Shown: piece by piece, positions 60,168 through 64,000 of the stretch
How positions within the stretch are numbered: position 1 is the first letter of the stretch
How the letters are laid out: each line of letters starts with the position of its first letter
Origin: Lepeophtheirus salmonis
Lineage: Eukaryota; Arthropoda; Copepoda; Siphonostomatoida; Caligidae
Direction of reading: 5' to 3'
Length of the DNA stretch: 64,000 nucleotides
Assembly (NCBI RefSeq): GCF_016086655.4
Contig: NC_052138.2
Location: forward strand, 35,103,403 to 35,167,402
Position numbers and translations under genes: made by a program
The notes under the pieces: generated by a model
Databases searched by the model: none
The model's input: only the letters and a program-made list of their open reading frames with translations
Told to the model about the DNA's origin: nothing

Positions 60168-60760
60168 TACTATCTCGGGGTACACATTTTATTAATTTCA
60201 ATTCGGAATGACATTGGTTCAAAGTTACAGAGGAGGACAACAAGACAGAACAAAGCAAGCTGATATGCTTGAAAAGAGAAAAGAAGATTCTAAATTTTTT
60301 CAAGACCAACAAAAATTTGGTCAAAAGTTTCCTCTTTGTCTGTTAATTTTTTTTTCACCGTTCATACCACTGCGAATAAGTCGTACAACCACTACTGAAC
60401 ATCCAGACAGTGTCTCAGATTCAGTGCATATTATATGCTTCTGAATAAGAAAACGCTACCTTGGTAGAGAGAAAAGTTCAAGAAAAACTTTGTTCTCACT
60501 CAAGACGGGGCTCAGTGTCGTCACGTCGCTTATAACTAGACCTTCCTTAGAGACAATTATACAGACTTTTGGGAGTGCAACTTGTGGCTGCCCTCCTGTC
60601 CAGACACAAATCCCTTGGACAACTATATCTAGGTGTGTCTTGAGCTGAGGGTGTGTGGTACTCCTCAAGGGAGTGTCCAGTCTCTAGAGGCCTCCATCAA
60701 GAAAGAGTGGACGAAGATCGAGCCTGACTACATAGTCAAGGTAATAAATAAAGTTAAGAT
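60158..60760 (+). pseudogene. DD37D Tc1/mariner transposase relic, internally deleted
   Basis: After a TA-CAGGG-like end, the plus strand opens MTLVQSYRGGQQDRTKQADM (N-terminus). The core resumes as KNFVLTQDGAQCRHVA (second catalytic Asp), DFWECNLWLPSCPD and NPLDNYI (third), with 37 residues between the two aspartates if one stop is read through. The C-terminus is VQSLEASIKKEWTKIEPDYI. The first catalytic block is absent. Confidence 0.7.
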
Positions 60761-60869
60761 TCTTGATGCAATTCATAATGTCATAGCTTATTTGAAAGTT
60801 ATAATAAAATACAATATTTGCGAATTTTACTCTTCTCCGTCAATAAGGATAGAGGAAGACTAATGTATA

Positions 60870-61035
60870 AGTTATCGGTAATGTATGAAAACCCCGCATT
60901 ATGTATAATACCTATGTAATGTAAATAATGTCTGATGGTTTCAGGCAAACTATATAACAATCGACATTTTATACATTACCATTATATATAATGCCGGGGT
61001 CACATGTCGGCAAAGTATATAATACATCAGTTACA
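60870..61035. repeat. Complex inverted/direct repeat
   Basis: ACCCCGCATTATGTATAAT is mirrored by ATTATATATAATGCCGGGGT about 75 bases on, and GTAATGTAT by ATACATTAC. CAGGCAAACTATATAAC and CGGCAAAGTATATAATAC are direct copies. It may be an element end; no family recognised. Confidence 0.5.
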
Positions 61036-61273
61036 GACTTTAAATAACAATGAAAAGTAAAGCATAGCGTATAGGTACTTGTGTTTTGTGTGCGTTAACT
61101 TATTTCCTGTAATCAGCAGCATATTCTGATTACATACTCATCGAGTTGGCTTGAACTAAAGCAGTTGAATTGGACAAAGAAAGAAGGGGGGTTTACCGCA
61201 CAAATTGAAGTTTTTATATAGCCAACCTATGTAATTCGGATTTGAATCTGCTTTTTTTTTATCCTTATCCTTC

Positions 61274-61307
61274 ATTATCCTTATAAGTTATAACTTATAA
61301 GGATAAT
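61274..61307. repeat. Perfect 34-bp palindrome
   Basis: ATTATCCTTATAAGTTA is followed immediately by its exact reverse complement, and outer CTTCA/TGAAG extend the symmetry after a small interruption. It could extrude as a hairpin. Confidence 0.85.
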
Positions 61308-61309
61308 TT

Positions 61310-62410
61310 TTGATGAAGTCATAATAATAAAGTAATATTTGATGAGTTTTAAAATGATGTGTATCATTACGATAGTAGTGTATCATTTTTTATCACTAGA
61401 AATTACGCATCAAGTATAAATAAAGGTTTCTTTTGTTTGGTGTATCAAAAAAATAAGACAAAGGAAACATATAATAGAAATAGTATTTGAGTTACGATTG
61501 CGTTTAACACAACTCCTCCAGTCATGTTTATCTGGAACTTACGCCAAATATTTATTTTCATCATTTATTGAAAAAGTATTTTATCAACCGTATGTCGGAA
61601 GACAGTGTAGTGGTAGAGCATGAACAACTGTAGGTTGACATGCAACAATGCTTCTACAATAAATTGTCTCAAGTAAGAGCTAACGTTGCTAAAAATAGTG
61701 TTTTCTTTTTGTGAAACTAGATACCAAATGTTTAATTGATGAAGTGAAAAAAGTGAAGGTAATCATTAAGAAAAAACAAAGGGTATACTGGCTTCTTAAA
61801 CATGATGACGTAATGATAGTTGGGAATAAGACCAAATTAATATATATCCTTTGAAAAAAACTCGATTAATATTCTATTTATAATATGTATAAGTCAGTTT
61901 TTCCAAATGTAACAAGATTTTTTAATAAAAGATGTATTTGTGTGTAACATCAGAGCTTCAGAATAGTTTTTCCAAGTAATATAATAAGTATTGCCGTTCC
62001 AGCATTTCCATTTTCAGTAGCAATTTTGGTATCATTTTTTCTGAAAATAATATCTATTTTTCAGGTTTATAATTTCAAATGACTAATTCATAATAAGGTT
62101 TTCTCATCCCATCTTGTCAACATTTAATACTTTGCCTAAGCAGTTACTGGTTATTTTATTTATTACTTAGATATTAATAGAATATCTAAGAAAAGTATAA
62201 AGAAATTCCTGCCATCAGGCACTATATACATTACTAAGGAAACTATATATTGCCTCATTATACATACTGCTGGTAATATATGTAGGAGTTCGACTACTTT
62301 AGATGATATTAAATATTTGACATAGTACCTTGTATACTTTTTTCCTTTTTATTTTCGTATAAAGGAACGATCATTTTTACTCAGTTAAAATAAAGATATT
62401 GAAATCTTAA
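61310..62410. other. AT-rich; possible LTR of the element at 62415
   Basis: TGTAGGAGTTCGACTACTTT at about 62279 and AATAAAG at 62390 could be parts of an LTR that would end just before 62413, but no second LTR copy lies in the window, so its limits cannot be set. Confidence 0.3.
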
Positions 62411-62411
62411 T

Positions 62412-62432
62412 ATTGGTGACCCCAACGTGATG
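62412..62432 (+). promoter_or_regulatory. Primer-binding-site-like sequence
   Basis: TTGGTGACCCCAACGTGAT begins with TGG, as tRNA-primed sites of Ty3/gypsy elements do, and lies about 40 bases before gag-like coding sequence. The tRNA is not identified. Confidence 0.5.
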
Positions 62433-62454
62433 GTCAAGACCATGCAGACAATGT

Positions 62455-63011
62455 CCCTCAGATCGAACAAAAGTACATAGCGGAAGAGGTCAGCAACTTA
62501 ACTCTTGCCGTAGCAGAACCACATCTTCCAAAATTCTCGGCGATGGATCCGGAAAATTGGTTTCGAAGAATTGAGCTGGATTTTTTTATGAGGAAGATCA
62601 ATGAAGATCAGACCAAATATTGTGTAATGGCTCCAGCATTACCTGGTGAAGTTTTTAGGTATATTCCTATTAAAAAAGAGGGACTCATGTATGATTGTGC
62701 AAAGAAGGCAATTTTACAGAAATATGGTATCTCACCTTCAGATAGAACTAAACAATTTTCTGATATGCTATGCAATTCATCGGGATTTTCCCCTGGGGAA
62801 GTTATAGATGAAGTTGAGCGTCTCCTTGATGAGGAATACATCTATGACCCTCATCAGAGATGTGCCTAAAGACCAGCAATGGTACTTGAGAGCACAGTCC
62901 CATTCAGTTGAAGAGTTTAAGCAAATGTGTATTGCAGCCAAAGAACTTAGCAATTCACATATTTCCATTGTTGAAGACTCCTACATATATACAATTAACC
63001 AAGGTAATTAG
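62455..63011 (+). pseudogene. LTR retrotransposon gag fragment
   Basis: The frame is open before the first ATG at 62543 (KYIAEEVSNLTLAVAEPHLP, then FSAMDPENWFRRIEL). DPENWFRRIELDF, DQTKYCVMAPALPGEV, YDCAKKAILQKYGIS and the SGFSPGEVIDEVERLL block match the order in Ty3/gypsy-type Gag proteins. After a frameshift near 62840 it continues as IRDVPKDQQWYLRAQSHSVE to a stop at 63011. No nucleocapsid zinc knuckle, protease or polymerase follows, so the element is truncated. Confidence 0.7.
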
Positions 63012-63780
63012 AAATACAAGGTATGCCAATAACATATATCGGGACAGCCCTCCTTTTCAAATTGTTGTTTCAGTGTGATTCAATCATCAACTCCTGAATA
63101 TTTACATAGCCAACAAAACAGTTATCATTTCATGAAATATATTGAAAAACGCGAAGAAGCAGTTTCTTGCTTTTACATTCATATTGATTTATTTTGATAT
63201 TATTATGTATGTGCTACAATAACCGAAAAAAAAATCCAATACAAGTTTATTAATTAATTAAGCTATCATATTCTAAGCCTGTAACATTATAAGTTCCCAT
63301 TTTACTAGAAAATAAACCTTTTATATAATTGGTTGTTTAGGCAGCAAGGAAAAAAATCTGTAAAATAAGCAGAACTTTCTTTTCCGAAAACATTATATCA
63401 GCTATATTTTTATAATTTTTATATTTTCTTTTGTAATAAGAAATAGAAAAATCATTTAAAACTATATAACTATTAATGATGATGAAGTATTTTTTAATAG
63501 AAGTTAAGTTGACAGAGAAAGAGTCCATGACAAGGTTAAATTCTCAAAAAATAAATAGCCTTAAAAAACACACACACACACGGATACATTAAGTTGATAA
63601 ACATTATTAATAGATTTTTGCTTACATGAAAACAAAAAGTCTAAAATATATGAGGATTTAATGTTATAATTTTGAAATGTCTATTTCGTTAGCGGGACTT
63701 ATTATTATATTATAATTTTATCAAAAAATAGTACTTTTTATTTTTTAGATATGATGAAAATCAAAGTATACTTAGTTATA
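63012..63780. other. AT-rich intergenic
   Basis: A (CA)n run of about 8 units lies at 63569-63582. No gene recognised. Confidence 0.5.
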
Positions 63781-63782
63781 TA

Positions 63783-64000
63783 CTGGGTGGACAAGGTAAA
63801 TCCCGAATAACTTTAACGACTAATTATGAGACTTGATTATCAGACATTAAATGTAAAATGAATATTCATAATGCAAGCCTTCGTTCTCGATCACGATCTC
63901 TACATGGCCCATGAATACCTTGCATTTCCTTTCTACCTCGTACCGATCCAGGTCCTTCATTGTATTGACGATGGAGGCCTTCAAGGCCACAATTGAGGCA
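63783..64000 (-). pseudogene. 3' end of a Tc1-like transposon, cut by the window end
   Basis: TA-CTGGGTGGACAAGGTAAATC at 63781 looks like an element end. On the minus strand the C-terminal transposase tail reads VALKASIVNTMKDLDRYEVE, FMGHVEIVIENEGLHYEY and stops near 63850. The part in view is open. The rest lies beyond the window, so whether the copy is intact is unknown. Confidence 0.7.

Noticed and set aside
61603..61675. tRNA-like sequence (GTGTAGTGGTAGAGCATG)
   Set aside because: It resembles a D-arm, but no T-arm GGTTCGA and no convincing acceptor or anticodon stem follow.

Overview
The window is eukaryotic and arthropod-like: very AT-rich, almost no long open frames, GT-AG introns, and a dense load of decayed transposons. 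Several Tc1/mariner, LINE and hAT fragments resemble families I associate with parasitic copepods (salmon louse, Lepeophtheirus, or a relative). That species guess is inference. No prokaryotic operon, CRISPR array or rRNA was seen.

One host gene can be rebuilt. It is a rhodopsin-family G-protein-coupled receptor of the FMRFamide-receptor type on the minus strand, with coding exons at 23527-23700, 23151-23474, 13843-13984, 7634-7796 and 6382-6802. The phases agree at every junction (0, 0, 1, 2) and give a 407-residue seven-helix protein. The first intron is only 52 bp, while introns 2 and 3 are about 9.2 and 6.0 kb and are filled with transposons. A 3' splice site just upstream of the ATG suggests a 5' non-coding exon beyond 23712.

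Layout. 1-1223: P-element-like (THAP9-type) transposase relic, next to a hAT-like end. 2.6-3.2 kb: T-rich degenerate tandem repeat. 4.8-5.3 kb: Tc1/mariner relic. 6.4-23.7 kb: the receptor gene, whose introns hold transposase relics (9.35-9.94, 10.98-11.37), a complete but internally deleted mariner (12.66-13.16), two inverted-repeat elements (14.21-14.86, 16.46-16.92) and a degenerate APE/RT/RNase H LINE (17.16-22.87) that is itself split by a DD37D transposon (20.54-21.81). 24-31 kb: hAT fragments, a deleted second DD37D copy (28.84-29.56) and a deleted mariner (30.47-31.17). 32.5-43.2 kb: another long-TIR element, hAT, LINE and Tc1/mariner relics, and a relic with a DTTASNTG-like motif (39.4-40.15). 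46.9-64 kb: more Tc1/mariner relics, a 1.36-kb element with about 240-bp inverted arms abutting a DD37D derivative (51.19-53.44), LINE RT/RNase H (55.3-56.6), a deleted DD34D mariner (57.15-57.86), a DD37D relic (60.1-60.75), a primer-binding-site-like sequence followed by an LTR-retrotransposon gag fragment (62.4-63.0), and the 3' end of one more Tc1-like element running off the window.

The clearest pattern is that elements with both ends recognisable have mostly lost the middle of the transposase but keep codons for its two ends, as expected of internally deleted non-autonomous copies. I saw no operon-like or defence-like gene system. The most useful observations are the receptor gene model, the nested insertions, the long inverted-arm element, and several short dispersed repeat families.
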